A stretch of 64,000 bases of DNA from the NCBI RefSeq assembly GCF_041415945.1, contig NZ_JBGCUS010000001.1:744001-808000 (forward strand), in the 5' to 3' direction. The translations under genes and the position numbers were made by a program. Under the pieces are notes generated by a model. The model saw only the letters and a program-made list of their open reading frames with translations. It was not told the DNA's origin and did not search any database. How positions within the stretch are numbered: the first letter of the stretch is position 1; every line of letters begins with the position of its first letter. Of this stretch, positions 8,662-16,461 are shown piece by piece. Origin of the DNA: Ancylobacter sp. IITR112 (GTDB lineage: Bacteria > Pseudomonadota > Alphaproteobacteria > Rhizobiales > Xanthobacteraceae).

Positions 8662-9702
8662 TCAGCCGAGGCCGCGGGTGAGCACGGCAAGCCAATCCGC
8701 TTCGGTCACGACACCCAGCGGGCGGCCATCGGCGTCCACGATGAAGACCGCGTGGACGCGCCCCTTGGCGAAACGGTCAAGCAGGGCGATGGCCGGCGTG
8801 TCCGGCGAAGCGGTGCTGGCGGGCACCATCGCCTGCGCCAGCGCGGGGGAGGGCGCGGCGAGTTCGCGAAGGCCGAGGGCGCCGATGATCGCCCCTTCCG
8901 CATTGAGGACAGGCAGCCGGCGCACATCGTGCTGGACGAACAGCGCCCGTACCTCGTCGACCGACATGGAATGCCGCGCCGCGATCACTCCTTCATGCAT
9001 GATTTCGGCGCAAGTGAGATCGCGATAGGAGCGTGCCACCGTGGCCTGTTCGATCTCGCGCAGCAGGCGTTCAAGGTCGTTCACGTCAATGTCGAAGGTC
9101 TCGCCGGTACGTTCCAGCGCGGCGGCGAGGTCGGAGGAGCGGAAGGTCCAGGGCAATTCCTTCGCCGGCTTTGCTGCAGGCTTGGCGACATGCGGATAAG
9201 TGTGCCCGGAAAAGCGGTGATAAACCCAGGCAGAGGCGACAAGGACGGCCGCGTTCGCCCCCACCGGCAGCAGAGCGAAGGTGTAGCTGGAGGACGCGCC
9301 GGCGAACAGCCCGACCAGCGCGGCGGCGCCACCCGGCGGATGCAGGCAGCGCAGCAGCGACATGAGCGCTATCGCGCCCCCGACGGCGATTCCGGCGGAA
9401 AGTGGCGACAGCGGCAGGTAATGCGCGACAATCACGCCGACCAGGGCGGACAGAGCGTTGCCGCCAATCGCCGGCCAGGGCTGTGCCATCGGGCTTGCCG
9501 GCACGGCGAAGAGCAGCACGGCCGAGGCGCCCATCGGCGGCACCAGCCACAGCAGTTGCTGTGAGTCGGCGGCGGCATAGGCGCAGATCAGCCCGGTGAG
9601 CGCTATGCCGACCAGAGCTCCGGCGCAAGCGAGCATGCGATCCCGCAAATTCGCGCCGGCGAGGATTGGACGGAACAGTCTCAGGCGGGAACTGACAGAC
9701 AC
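8662..9702 (-). CDS. HPP-family membrane protein with CBS domain pair
   Basis: 346 residues. The start is taken as GTG at 9702 because GGAGG lies 5 bases upstream; an in-frame TTG at 9714 overlaps that site. About four membrane segments form the HPP domain (WLVPPMGASAVLLFAVP and the LHPPGGAAAL motif). A cytosolic tail follows with two CBS motifs (about residues 215-340, CAEIMHEGVIAARHSMSVDE and AQAMVPASTASPDTPAI). HPP proteins have been linked to nitrite transport in plastids and cyanobacteria; CBS pairs bind adenosine nucleotides. The transported substrate here is unknown. It lies between the stress genes and the NsrR/reductase pair. Confidence 0.85.
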   Translation of the reverse strand: MSVSSRLRLFRPILAGANLRDRMLACAGALVGIALTGLICAYAAADSQQLLWLVPPMGASAVLLFAVPASPMAQPWPAIGGNALSALVGVIVAHYLPLSPLSAGIAVGGAIALMSLLRCLHPPGGAAALVGLFAGASSSYTFALLPVGANAAVLVASAWVYHRFSGHTYPHVAKPAAKPAKELPWTFRSSDLAAALERTGETFDIDVNDLERLLREIEQATVARSYRDLTCAEIMHEGVIAARHSMSVDEVRALFVQHDVRRLPVLNAEGAIIGALGLRELAAPSPALAQAMVPASTASPDTPAIALLDRFAKGRVHAVFIVDADGRPLGVVTEADWLAVLTRGLG

Positions 9703-9812
9703 GATGGCCTCCAAATCGGAGAAAAGATGGCGCTGCGGTCCGCTGCCGGAGCGGCGTGGCGGGGATCAGCAACGCGCCGCGGGCGGAGCGGTGAGGGGTG
9801 AGGGAGCGCCCG

Positions 9813-10265
9813 TCATTGGACGGCTCCGGCATGCGGCGGAACAAGGCCGAGCGAGAGAATCAATCCCTGGAAGCCGGGCTTGCGCGCCACCAGATCGGCA
9901 ATAGTGTATTTGTCCAGCACGGCGAAGAAGGCATCCATGGCCTCTTCGAGCACGGGGGCGACGCCACATCCGGCGGCGAGCGCGCAGCCGGCGCAGTCGA
10001 CCAGGCAGACATCGCCCTCTGTATGACGCAACAGCGCGCCGACGCGAATGGCGCTCGCCGGCTGCGCCAGGCGGTAGCCGCCGGAGCGTCCTCGCGCGCT
10101 GATGACGTAACCCGCCTTACCGAGACCATGCAGCACCTTCATCAGGTGGTTCTGGGAAATGGCATAGGCGGCGGCGATCTCTGAGATCGCGCAGAGCCGG
10201 TCGCCCCGCGCCGCGAGGAAGATCATCACGCGCAGGGCGTAGTCGGAATAGCGCGTCAGTTGCAT
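9813..10265 (-). CDS. nsrR: Rrf2 family regulator, NsrR-like
   Basis: 150 residues; the ATG at 10265 begins MQLTRYSDYALRVMIFLA, the standard Rrf2 start. A winged helix (AYAISQNHLMKVLHGLGK, then GRSGGYRLA) is followed by cysteines 87, 91, 94 and 100. The spacing C87-x6-C94-x5-C100 is the one known for the iron-sulfur ligands of NsrR, the nitric oxide sensor. Divergent transcription from a flavohemoglobin-type reductase and a palindrome between the two genes support an NO/redox repressor. IscR-like function is less likely because no Fe-S assembly genes are near. Confidence 0.8.
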   Translation of the reverse strand: MQLTRYSDYALRVMIFLAARGDRLCAISEIAAAYAISQNHLMKVLHGLGKAGYVISARGRSGGYRLAQPASAIRVGALLRHTEGDVCLVDCAGCALAAGCGVAPVLEEAMDAFFAVLDKYTIADLVARKPGFQGLILSLGLVPPHAGAVQ

Positions 10266-10299
10266 GGCCGTTGTCTGGAGGCTTTCCAGTTCGCTGATA

Positions 10300-10318
10300 C
10301 ATGTATAGCGTATACATG
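10300..10318. promoter_or_regulatory. palindromic operator, probable NsrR site
   Basis: CATGTATA-GCG-TATACATG, perfect 8-bp arms with a 3-bp centre. It lies 20 bp before the reductase gene at 10338 and 35 bp before the regulator start at 10265, in the position for control of both. The AT-rich ATGTAT/ATACAT halves resemble published NsrR sites. Confidence 0.65.
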
Positions 10319-10337
10319 ATTTCAGGGGAGGCAAGCC

Positions 10338-11630
10338 ATGAACGAAAGCGGCGCACGGACGGACGAACCCGGGCGAGAGGCGGGCGAGGGCGTGCGCACC
10401 TTTGTGCTTGAGCGCCGCATCCGGGAAAGTGACGTCATCACCTCCTTCGTGCTGCGCCCGCGCGACGGGCGCCCTCCGGCTCCGCATCGGGCCGGCCAGC
10501 ATCTGACGCTGTTCGCCGACATTCCCGGTCGCGGCCGGCAGAAGCGCAACTACACCATCTCCACCGCGCCCAATGGCGAAACCTACCGCATCTCGGTGAA
10601 GCGCGAGCCGGAGGGGACGGTGTCGACATGGCTGCATGACGCGGCAGGCGAGGGCACGCTGCTCGACATCGCCCCGCCTTCCGGCGGCTTCGTGCTTGCC
10701 CCCTCGGATGCGCGTCCGCTGGTCTTCGTCAGCGCGGGGGTCGGGCTCACGCCGATGGTGGCGATGCTGGAAGGGCTGGCGGCAGAAGGCCGCACGCCGC
10801 GGCTCCAGTTCATTCATTGCACGCAGAACAACGCCACCCATGCGTTCCGCGCCCATGTGCGCAGCCTTGCCGCCGCATTGGGGGCCGAGACCACGTTCTT
10901 TCACACAAGGGCGGGCGAGGACGAACGCGCCGGGCACGACTATGACAGCGCCGGCCATCTGACGCCCGACTGGCTGCTGGAACATTCGCCGGTCGCTGAA
11001 GCGGAATATTACCTCTGCGGCCCGCTCGGCTTCCTGCGCACCTTCGTGCCCGCGCTGGCTCGGGCCGGGGTTTCCTCCGAACGGCTTCACTATGAGTTCT
11101 TCGGCGCGGTCGAGGATCTGTTTGACGAACCGCCGCAGGTCTCCGCGCCGCCGGTCCCGGCTGCTGCCGTCGCGGCGCGTCGCTCGCGCACCGGCCCCGG
11201 CTTCACGCGCGCGATAATCGGCGATGCGCTTCTCGACAGCGCCGCCGATGCTGTGGTGGTGAGCGATGCTGCGGGCGATATCGTGCTGTGGAATCCCGGC
11301 GCCGAGCGCATTTTCGGCTTCACCGAGGATGAGGCGCTGGGACAATCGCTCGACATCATCATTCCCGAGCCCTTCCGTGCCCGCCACTGGGAGGGCTACC
11401 GCGAGACGGTGGCCTCGGGCGAGAGCCGCTATGGTGCTGGCGACATGCTGGCCGTGCCCGGGCTGACCCGCGACGGGCGGCGCATCTCATTGGAATTCAC
11501 CATAGCGCTCATCAAGGACGAGGCCGGGAAGGTCACGGGCATGGCGGCGCTTCTGCGCGACATCACCCCGCGTTTCGAGGAAATGAAGGCGCTGAAGAAG
11601 AAAGTCGCCGCGCTTCAGGCTCCGGCCTGA
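10338..11630 (+). CDS. flavohemoglobin-type FAD/NAD(P)H reductase fused to a PAS domain, no globin
   Basis: 430 residues; ATG with GGGGAGG upstream. Residues about 15-265 are a ferredoxin-reductase-type module as in flavohemoglobin Hmp: the FAD motif RNYTIST, the VSTWLHD loop, NAD-binding AGVGLTPMVAM and the CGPLGFL motif. A Pro/Ala-rich linker leads to a PAS domain (about 289-415, DAVVVSDAAGDIVLWNPGAE and the C-terminal GMAALLRDIT), then a short coiled coil. The N-terminal globin of Hmp is absent and no 2Fe-2S motif follows the reductase. With the divergent NsrR-like gene this suggests an electron-transfer or sensing protein for NO or redox stress; its acceptor is unknown. Confidence 0.85.
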   Translation: MNESGARTDEPGREAGEGVRTFVLERRIRESDVITSFVLRPRDGRPPAPHRAGQHLTLFADIPGRGRQKRNYTISTAPNGETYRISVKREPEGTVSTWLHDAAGEGTLLDIAPPSGGFVLAPSDARPLVFVSAGVGLTPMVAMLEGLAAEGRTPRLQFIHCTQNNATHAFRAHVRSLAAALGAETTFFHTRAGEDERAGHDYDSAGHLTPDWLLEHSPVAEAEYYLCGPLGFLRTFVPALARAGVSSERLHYEFFGAVEDLFDEPPQVSAPPVPAAAVAARRSRTGPGFTRAIIGDALLDSAADAVVVSDAAGDIVLWNPGAERIFGFTEDEALGQSLDIIIPEPFRARHWEGYRETVASGESRYGAGDMLAVPGLTRDGRRISLEFTIALIKDEAGKVTGMAALLRDITPRFEEMKALKKKVAALQAPA

Positions 11631-11645
11631 TCGAGGGGCGTGCCG

Positions 11646-12185
11646 ATGGACCGCTTCGTCGTGATCTCCGGCTGCTCGGGCGGGGGCAAATCGACCTTGC
11701 TGGCCGAACTGGCACGCCGCGGCTGTGCCGTCGTCGAGGAGCCCGGCCGCCGGATCGTCAGCGAACAGCTCCTCAGCGGCGGATCGGCCTTGCCCTGGCT
11801 CGATCTTGCCGCCTTTGCCCGGCGCGCCATAGCGCTCGCTTTGGACGACAGGGCGGCGGCGCGGCAGCACAGCGGATGGGTGTTCTTTGATCGCGGGCTG
11901 ATCGACGCCGTGGCGGCCCTGGCTTCGGCAATGGCGACGCCGCTGGACAGAGCGTTCTGCGATGCTCACCGCTATAATCGCCGCGTCTTCCTGACGCCTC
12001 CCTGGCCGGAAATCTATGCCGGAGATGCCGAGCGCCGGCACGATTTTTCTGTGGCATTGGCCGAATATGACCGGTTGCGCGACGCTTATCCGGCTCTTGG
12101 CTACGAGGTGACGATCCTGCCCAAAGTGTCGGTGTCGGCGCGGGCCGATATCGTCCTCGGCACGCTGGCCGAGGAGGGAATGTGA
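11646..12185 (+). CDS. small P-loop ATPase / kinase-like protein
   Basis: 179 residues; ATG with GAGGGG 8 bases upstream, 13 bp after the reductase-PAS gene, so probably the same transcript. The Walker A is SGCSGGGKST (about residues 9-18). Then come VEEPGRRIV, the Walker B-like VFFDRGLIDA and a lid-like PWPEIYAGDAERRHDF. This matches the AAA_28-type family of predicted nucleoside or small-molecule kinases, in which VxEPaR..i is conserved. The substrate is not known. It has no membrane segment. Confidence 0.75.
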   Translation: MDRFVVISGCSGGGKSTLLAELARRGCAVVEEPGRRIVSEQLLSGGSALPWLDLAAFARRAIALALDDRAAARQHSGWVFFDRGLIDAVAALASAMATPLDRAFCDAHRYNRRVFLTPPWPEIYAGDAERRHDFSVALAEYDRLRDAYPALGYEVTILPKVSVSARADIVLGTLAEEGM

Positions 12186-12358
12186 CAGAGCGCGCCGAAG
12201 CGGATGAAGGCGACTCAGCCGAGCGCGCAGGAATGCACATGGCCGACGGTCCAGTTGGTGTCGTGGCTGAGCGAGTTGATGATGTGCAGCGCGGCTACGG
12301 CGATGATGAAGGCGAGAGAGAACCGGTTCGCCCGATAGATGTGCGGCTCGCGCCGCAC
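12178..12358 (-). pseudogene. ccoN: decayed fragment of ccoN (cbb3 oxidase subunit I)
   Basis: On the minus strand the stretch reads HIINSLSHDTNWTVGHVHSC, then ALG, an in-frame TGA (12217-12215), then VAFIRFGALCHIP. This is the CcoN signature around the NSLSHYTxWTVGHVHSGALGWVxFxxFG helix, with Gly changed to Cys and the Trp codon of GALGW turned into a stop. Only about 60 codons remain, ending at the 3' end of the P-loop gene, so a once-present cbb3 oxidase gene has been lost here. No other cco gene is in the window. Confidence 0.7.
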
Positions 12359-12557
12359 CTGTGGTGAACGGCCGCTTCGGGCCGCGCGAGACAACCGCTC
12401 AAGCGGGGCCGGATGGCGCGCTTGGACAGAATGCCCAATGGGCGTCAGGGCGCCGGCGGCCTAGAACGGGCAGTATGGCGCGGTTCGCCCGCGCGCCGGC
12501 TCTGGGACGGCACGATACGAATACGCAGCCGCGCGCCGGCACGGGAGTTGAGACATT

Positions 12558-13838
12558 GTGGCGCCGCTGACCACCGTCGATACCACCAACCGCAAGAATC
12601 TTCTGCTGCTGGCGCAATTGCGCTGGATCGCTGTCATCGGCCAGTTGGTGACGATCTGGCTGGTGCATTTCGAGTTCGCGATTCCCCTGCCGCTTGCGGA
12701 GATGCTGGCGGTGGTGGCTTTCCTGCTGGCGCTCAATATCGTCAGCCTGCTGCGCTACCGCCGGCAGGAGAGCGTCACCAATACCGAGCTGTTCATCGAG
12801 CTCTTGCTGGATGTCGCGGCGCTCACCGCGCAGCTTTATCTGAGCGGCGGCGCGCAGAACCCCTTCATCTCCCTGTTCCTGCTGCAGGTCATCCTCGGTG
12901 CGGTGCTGCTGGAGGCCTGGTCGGTCTGGACGCTGGTGGCGATCACCACCGGCTGCTTCATCAGCCTCACGCTCTGGCACCGCGATCTGGTGATGCCGCA
13001 CAGCCATATGGGTGGTTTCTGGAGCCTGCATGTGCAGGGCATGTTCATCTGCTTCGTGCTGGCCGCCTGCCTGCTGGTGCTGTTCGTCACCCGCATCACC
13101 GCCAATCTGCGGGCGCGCGACGCGCATCTCGCCGAGCTGCGCCGACAGTCGGTCGAGGAGGAGCACATCGTGCGCATGGGCCTGCTCGCCTCCGGCGCGG
13201 CGCATGAGCTGGGCACGCCGCTCACCACGCTCTCGGTCATCCTGAAGGACTGGGAGAGCCTGCCGGCTATTACCACCGACCCGGACCTTGCACAGGACAT
13301 CTCGGAGATGCAGGGCCAGCTTGCCCGTTGCAAGGCGATCGTCACCGGCATCCTTCTCTCATCCGGCGAGGCCCGGGGCGAGGGCACCGTGCGCACCACC
13401 GTTCGCGATTTTCTCGACGCGGCAGTGGCCGACTGGCGGGCCGCGCGTGCGCTGGTCGGCTTCACCTATGAGAATGGCTTCGAACCTGACGAGCCCATCA
13501 TTTCCGATCTCGCGCTCAGGCAGGTGCTGGTCAATGTGCTCGACAACGCGCTGGAGGCGTCGCCGGACGGGATGGAGATGCGCGCCGCGCGCCGGGATGG
13601 CACCCTCGTCGTGGAGGTCACGGATCGCGGCAGCGGTTTCCCCGCCGCCATTCTCGCCGAACTCGGTACGCCCTATCGCTCCACCAAGCCGCGGGCCGGC
13701 GCTGGGCTTGGGCTGTTCCTCGTGGTCAATGTGCTGCGGCGGTTGGGCGGTTCGGTCGAGGCGCGCAACCGGGGGGAAGGCGGAGCCTGCGTGACGCTGC
13801 GCCTGCCGCTCGCTGCCCTGTCGGAGACGAGAGTGTGA
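12558..13838 (+). CDS. regB: redox sensor histidine kinase RegB/PrrB/ActS
   Basis: 426 residues; GTG start 10 bases after GGGAG. Six membrane segments occupy about residues 15-180, with the quinone-site motif GGAQNPF (97-103) in a loop. The dimerisation domain has His216 in GAAHELGTPL and the redox-active Cys258 (QLARCKAI), equivalent to the regulatory cysteine of Rhodobacter RegB. The ATPase domain shows NVLDNALEASPDG and GLGLFLVVNVL. RegB autophosphorylates according to quinone pool and oxygen and passes phosphate to RegA. The two genes overlap by 4 bases. RegBA controls oxidases, CO2 and N2 fixation in relatives. Confidence 0.93.
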   Translation: MAPLTTVDTTNRKNLLLLAQLRWIAVIGQLVTIWLVHFEFAIPLPLAEMLAVVAFLLALNIVSLLRYRRQESVTNTELFIELLLDVAALTAQLYLSGGAQNPFISLFLLQVILGAVLLEAWSVWTLVAITTGCFISLTLWHRDLVMPHSHMGGFWSLHVQGMFICFVLAACLLVLFVTRITANLRARDAHLAELRRQSVEEEHIVRMGLLASGAAHELGTPLTTLSVILKDWESLPAITTDPDLAQDISEMQGQLARCKAIVTGILLSSGEARGEGTVRTTVRDFLDAAVADWRAARALVGFTYENGFEPDEPIISDLALRQVLVNVLDNALEASPDGMEMRAARRDGTLVVEVTDRGSGFPAAILAELGTPYRSTKPRAGAGLGLFLVVNVLRRLGGSVEARNRGEGGACVTLRLPLAALSETRV

Positions 13839-14365
13839 GCGAGAATCGCCTTCTGATCGTGGAGGATGACAGCAGCCTCGCCCGTGCGCTGCGCCGCTCC
13901 TTCGAACGTCGTGGTTATGCAGTCGACCATTGTGCCGGTCTTGATGCTGTGGCGCGCTTCCTCGCCGACACGACACCCGGTTTCGCCGTGGTTGACCTCA
14001 AGCTCGGAAGTGAATCCGGGCTGGAATGCGTGAAGATGCTGCACGCCCACGATCCCGCCATCCGCATCGTGGTACTCACCGGCTTCGCCAGCATCGCCAC
14101 GGCAGTAGAGGCGATCAAGCTCGGTGCCAGCCACTATCTGCCCAAGCCCGCCAACACCGACGACATCGAAAAAGCCTTCGCGCGCGTCGAGGGCGATGTA
14201 TCGGTGCCACTGCAGGGCCGACCGACCTCGCTCAAGAACCTGGAATGGGAGCGCATTCACGAGACATTGGTGGAGGCCGACTTCAACATCTCCGAGACCG
14301 CCCGCCGGCTCGGCATGCACCGGCGGACGCTCGCCCGCAAGCTGGAGAAGCGACCGATGAAGTAG
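13835..14365 (+). CDS. regA: response regulator RegA/PrrA/ActR
   Basis: 176 residues; GTG start overlapping the regB stop (GTGTGA), so translation is coupled. The receiver domain has Asp11/Asp12, the phospho-acceptor Asp54 (FAVVDLKLG), the LTGFASIATAV switch and the Lys-Pro of YLPKP. A proline-containing linker leads to a short Fis-type helix-turn-helix (ISETARRLGMHRRTLARKL), which is nearly invariant in this family. It is the DNA-binding partner of RegB, a global redox regulator. No senC/prrC homologue lies between or beside the genes. Confidence 0.95.
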   Translation: MSENRLLIVEDDSSLARALRRSFERRGYAVDHCAGLDAVARFLADTTPGFAVVDLKLGSESGLECVKMLHAHDPAIRIVVLTGFASIATAVEAIKLGASHYLPKPANTDDIEKAFARVEGDVSVPLQGRPTSLKNLEWERIHETLVEADFNISETARRLGMHRRTLARKLEKRPMK

Positions 14366-14539
14366 CGGGCCGCCGCTTGCCGTCAGGACGGAGCGCCTCC
14401 ATGAACTGCACTCCGTCGCAGGGGTTAAGCTTGCTCCTCCCATGTGCCGGCCGCCGAATCAGCGGGCTTGGGCCTATGTCGCCCGCTACCGACCTTTGCC
14501 AAGCGCAGACGCTCCGCCGGAAGGGTTCTGACGATCGCA

Positions 14540-14563
14540 ATGCGCCGCCCCCAAGGGGCGCAT
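14540..14563. terminator. possible terminator downstream of regA
   Basis: ATGCGCC (14540-14546) pairs with GGCGCAT (14557-14563) around a C-rich loop, followed by CTCTTT. It is 175 bp after regA and abuts the integrase relic, so it could instead be part of that debris. Confidence 0.35.
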
Positions 14564-14656
14564 CTCTTTGGCAAGGGAGCGTTCCGTCGACATAGGGCCG
14601 CTTCGAAGAATCCGGGCTCTCCAGCGGCCGGATTTTAGTTTAGTGAATGCCGCCAA
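14560..14656 (-). pseudogene. relic of a dusA-site integrase N-terminus
   Basis: The minus strand reads LAAFTKLKSGRWRARILRSG and then, after a one-base shift, YVDGTLPCQRDA. This parallels the N-terminus of the island integrase at 38746 (ASFTKLKSGCWRAQIRRS, YVNETFLRRRDA), including the shift at the same codon. The DNA of 14614-14647 and 38704-38737 is almost identical (one mismatch). Only about 35 codons survive. It sits just upstream of a dusA 5' fragment in the same arrangement as the intact junction, so it marks an earlier integration event. Confidence 0.7.
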
Positions 14657-14762
14657 TGCCCGCGTGCTGACGCGCGCCCGCGACGAAGACCCGGACAATG
14701 GTGCGTATCGGGGCGATAAGGCGGATCGTGAAGAGACGACATAATGGCTGAAGCTGAGACTA

Positions 14763-14843
14763 ATGGTTGAAAACCAATCGCTTAGATTCTCCGTCGCGCC
14801 TATGATGGATCGCAGAAATTTTCTTTATTTTTCAACGGCTTGA
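14763..14843 (+). pseudogene. dusA: displaced 5' end of dusA at the left island junction
   Basis: The frame reads MVENQSLRFSVAPMMD, then diverges to RRNFLYFSTA and a stop. The first 16 residues match the N-terminus of the intact dusA at 38859 (MLKNQSFRFAVAPMMD). This is the pre-insertion start of dusA, cut off from the rest of the gene by the island. Any transcript from here would give a 26-residue peptide. Confidence 0.8.
14799..14810. other. attL core of the dusA-integrated island
   Basis: CCTATGATGGAT, identical to 38895-38906. It encodes the PMMD motif of DusA. Homology to dusA stops just after it, as expected for the crossover point of a tyrosine recombinase. Confidence 0.75.
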
Positions 14844-14874
14844 CTGGAGATCGTGTGCAATTTGTGTGCACGTG

Positions 14875-14901
14875 AAGCGCGCTTCTCCGCGCTTTTCTTT
14901 T
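14875..14901 (+). terminator. rho-independent terminator at the left island end
   Basis: AAGCGCG (14875-14881) pairs with CGCGCTT (14888-14894), 6-nt loop, followed by TTCTTTT. It would stop transcription coming from the displaced dusA promoter. Confidence 0.6.
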
Positions 14902-15049
14902 GTGCTCGGCACAGTCCCGAGAGCACCCTGAAATCGCACGAAGCGCGCTATCGTACCAGCTTGGCCGCTTATCTCAGTCGGCCAGCGCTACACGCCCGTA
15001 TCATAGAGGGTAAATCGCTGTTGGCGGCGAAAAAATTCGGAACCAGGTA
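14902..15049. other. left island end without a gene
   Basis: About 150 bp between the terminator and the first IS copy. A short frame runs through it but has no recognisable product. Together with 14366-14559, which is likewise empty, it completes the gap after regA. Confidence 0.4.
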
Positions 15050-15110
15050 TGAGGTGGTCCCCATTCGCCGGACATTTTGGCGGCTTCGCTAAGCTTGGTT
15101 CTGGTGTGTG

Positions 15111-15965
15111 TCACGCCGCCTTGTTGATGCCGTCGCAGGCCATGTGGACCTCCTCCGGCGTTCTGCCGCCGAGAGCCGAGTGGGGCCTCGTGCGGTTGTA
15201 GTAGGTGATCCATCGGCCGATCCCGGCGCGGGCCTCGGACCCGGTCTCGAAGGCGTTGAGGTAGATGCACTCGTATTTCAGGGACCGCCAGAGGCGCTCG
15301 ATGAACACGTTGTCCATCCACCGGCCGCGGCCATCCATGGAGATCCGCACGCCAGCGTCCAGCAGCACCTTTGCGAAGCGCGGGCTGGTGAACTGGCTTC
15401 CCTGGTCGGTGTTGAAGATGCTCGGCCGCCCGAACCGGGACAAGGCCTCCTCCAGTGCCTCGATGCAGAAGTCGGCCTCCATGGTGTTGGAGAGCCGCCA
15501 GGAGAGAACCCTGCGGCTGTGCCAGTCCATGATGGCGACCAGATACAGGAATCCGCGCCGCATCGGGATGTAAGTGATGTCGGCGCACCAGACCTGGTCG
15601 GGCTCCTCGATCGCCATGGTGCGCAAGAGATAGGGGAAGATGCGGTGCTGCGGGTGGCGCACCGTGGTCTTCGGCCGCTGGTAGATGGTGGCCAGCCCCA
15701 TGCGGGCCATGAGGCGCCGCACACGCTTGCGCCCAACCTCGTGCCCCTGCCGGCGCAGATGGCGCACCATTTGCCGCGAGCCGTACCACGGCGTCTCGAG
15801 AAACTGGCCGTCGATCGCCCGCATAATGGCAAGAGTCTCGGGGCTTTCGATCCGCGGCCCGCCGTAGAAAGCCGACCGGCTGATGCCGACCAGGGCGCAC
15901 TGGCGCGTGATCGGTAGTCGGGGGTGATCCGGTTCGATCATGTCGCGTTTTGCCCCCACGCTCAT
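15111..15965 (-). CDS. IS3-family transposase OrfB, copy A
   Basis: 284 residues from the ATG that overlaps the orfA stop. HTH_21-type N-terminus, then an rve integrase core with the DDE triad: Asp in WCADITYIPM, Asp in FNTDQGSQFTS, Glu in FIERLWRSLKYE. It catalyses strand transfer of the element as the OrfAB fusion. Identical in protein sequence to copies B and C. Confidence 0.92.
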   Translation of the reverse strand: MSVGAKRDMIEPDHPRLPITRQCALVGISRSAFYGGPRIESPETLAIMRAIDGQFLETPWYGSRQMVRHLRRQGHEVGRKRVRRLMARMGLATIYQRPKTTVRHPQHRIFPYLLRTMAIEEPDQVWCADITYIPMRRGFLYLVAIMDWHSRRVLSWRLSNTMEADFCIEALEEALSRFGRPSIFNTDQGSQFTSPRFAKVLLDAGVRISMDGRGRWMDNVFIERLWRSLKYECIYLNAFETGSEARAGIGRWITYYNRTRPHSALGGRTPEEVHMACDGINKAA

Positions 15966-16246
15966 CGCCCGGAGGCCCGACGCAAAAAATCCCGTTCCAC
16001 CACCAGTTGGCCGATCTTGGCATGGAGCTGGTCGATCTCGCTCTCGCGGGCGGCGTCGGCCGCTTCCGCCTTGCCGGAGAACACTGCGGCCATCCCCTCG
16101 ATGGCCTGCTTCTTCCAAGCGTTGATCATGGTCTGGTGGAGACCATGCTTCGCCGCCAACTGGGCCACCGTCTGTTCCCCGCGCAGTGCCTCCAGGGCCA
16201 CCTTCGCCTTGAAATCCGATGAATATCGCTTCCTCTTCCCGGTCAT
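15962..16246 (-). CDS. IS3-family OrfA, copy A
   Basis: 94 residues, MTGKRKRYSSDFKAKVALEA at the N-terminus: a helix-turn-helix of the HTH_Tnp_1 type followed by a leucine-zipper-like helix (ESEIDQLHAKIGQLVVERDF). It binds the IS ends. The stop overlaps the orfB ATG, and a T-TTT-TTG slippery heptamer just before it could give the OrfAB fusion by -1 frameshifting. Confidence 0.9.
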   Translation of the reverse strand: MTGKRKRYSSDFKAKVALEALRGEQTVAQLAAKHGLHQTMINAWKKQAIEGMAAVFSGKAEAADAARESEIDQLHAKIGQLVVERDFLRRASGR

Positions 16247-16312
16247 CGGGCTCGTCCTTCCGTCAGGCCGAACCAAGCTTAACTCCCTGTCCGGATTTCG
16301 GGGACCACCTCA

Positions 16313-16461
16313 CAGCGACGTTGGCGCCGCTGGGACACGGGGCAGGGCATGGCCTCGTCAGTGGCCTGGGCGATCTGCTGGCAGGCTTGCAGAGGCTCTC
16401 CGATGAGGATCTCGCCGACATCGGACCGGCAATCCCTCCTTTCCAGGAAAAAGGCCAATGA
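16313..16461 (+). pseudogene. C-terminal remnant of an unknown gene cut by IS copy A
   Basis: An open frame enters from the IS and continues for about 48 codons (GHGLVSGLGDLLAGLQRLSD, then EDLADIGPAIPPFQEKGQ) to a TGA that overlaps the ATG of the amidase gene. The overlap shows it was the upstream partner in the amidase operon. The family is not recognised. The N-terminal part was lost with the IS insertion. Confidence 0.55.

Larger units (their letters stand above)
15050..16312 (-). mobile_element. IS3-family insertion sequence, copy A
   Basis: 1263 bp with terminal inverted repeats starting TGAGGTGGTCCCC at both ends. The two translated reading frames are identical to those of copies B (20647-21909) and C (25846-27108). 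The flanks (GTA and CAG) do not form a target duplication, so DNA next to this copy was deleted or rearranged after insertion. Its right side cuts into a gene whose C-terminus remains at 16313-16461. Confidence 0.9.

Noticed and set aside
12182..12367. Plus-strand 61-codon frame after the P-loop gene
   Set aside because: The minus strand carries clear CcoN homology there, and the plus-strand peptide has no features.
14763..14900. tRNA gene as the integration site of the island
   Set aside because: No cloverleaf could be drawn; the core lies in dusA coding sequence, which explains the junctions better.
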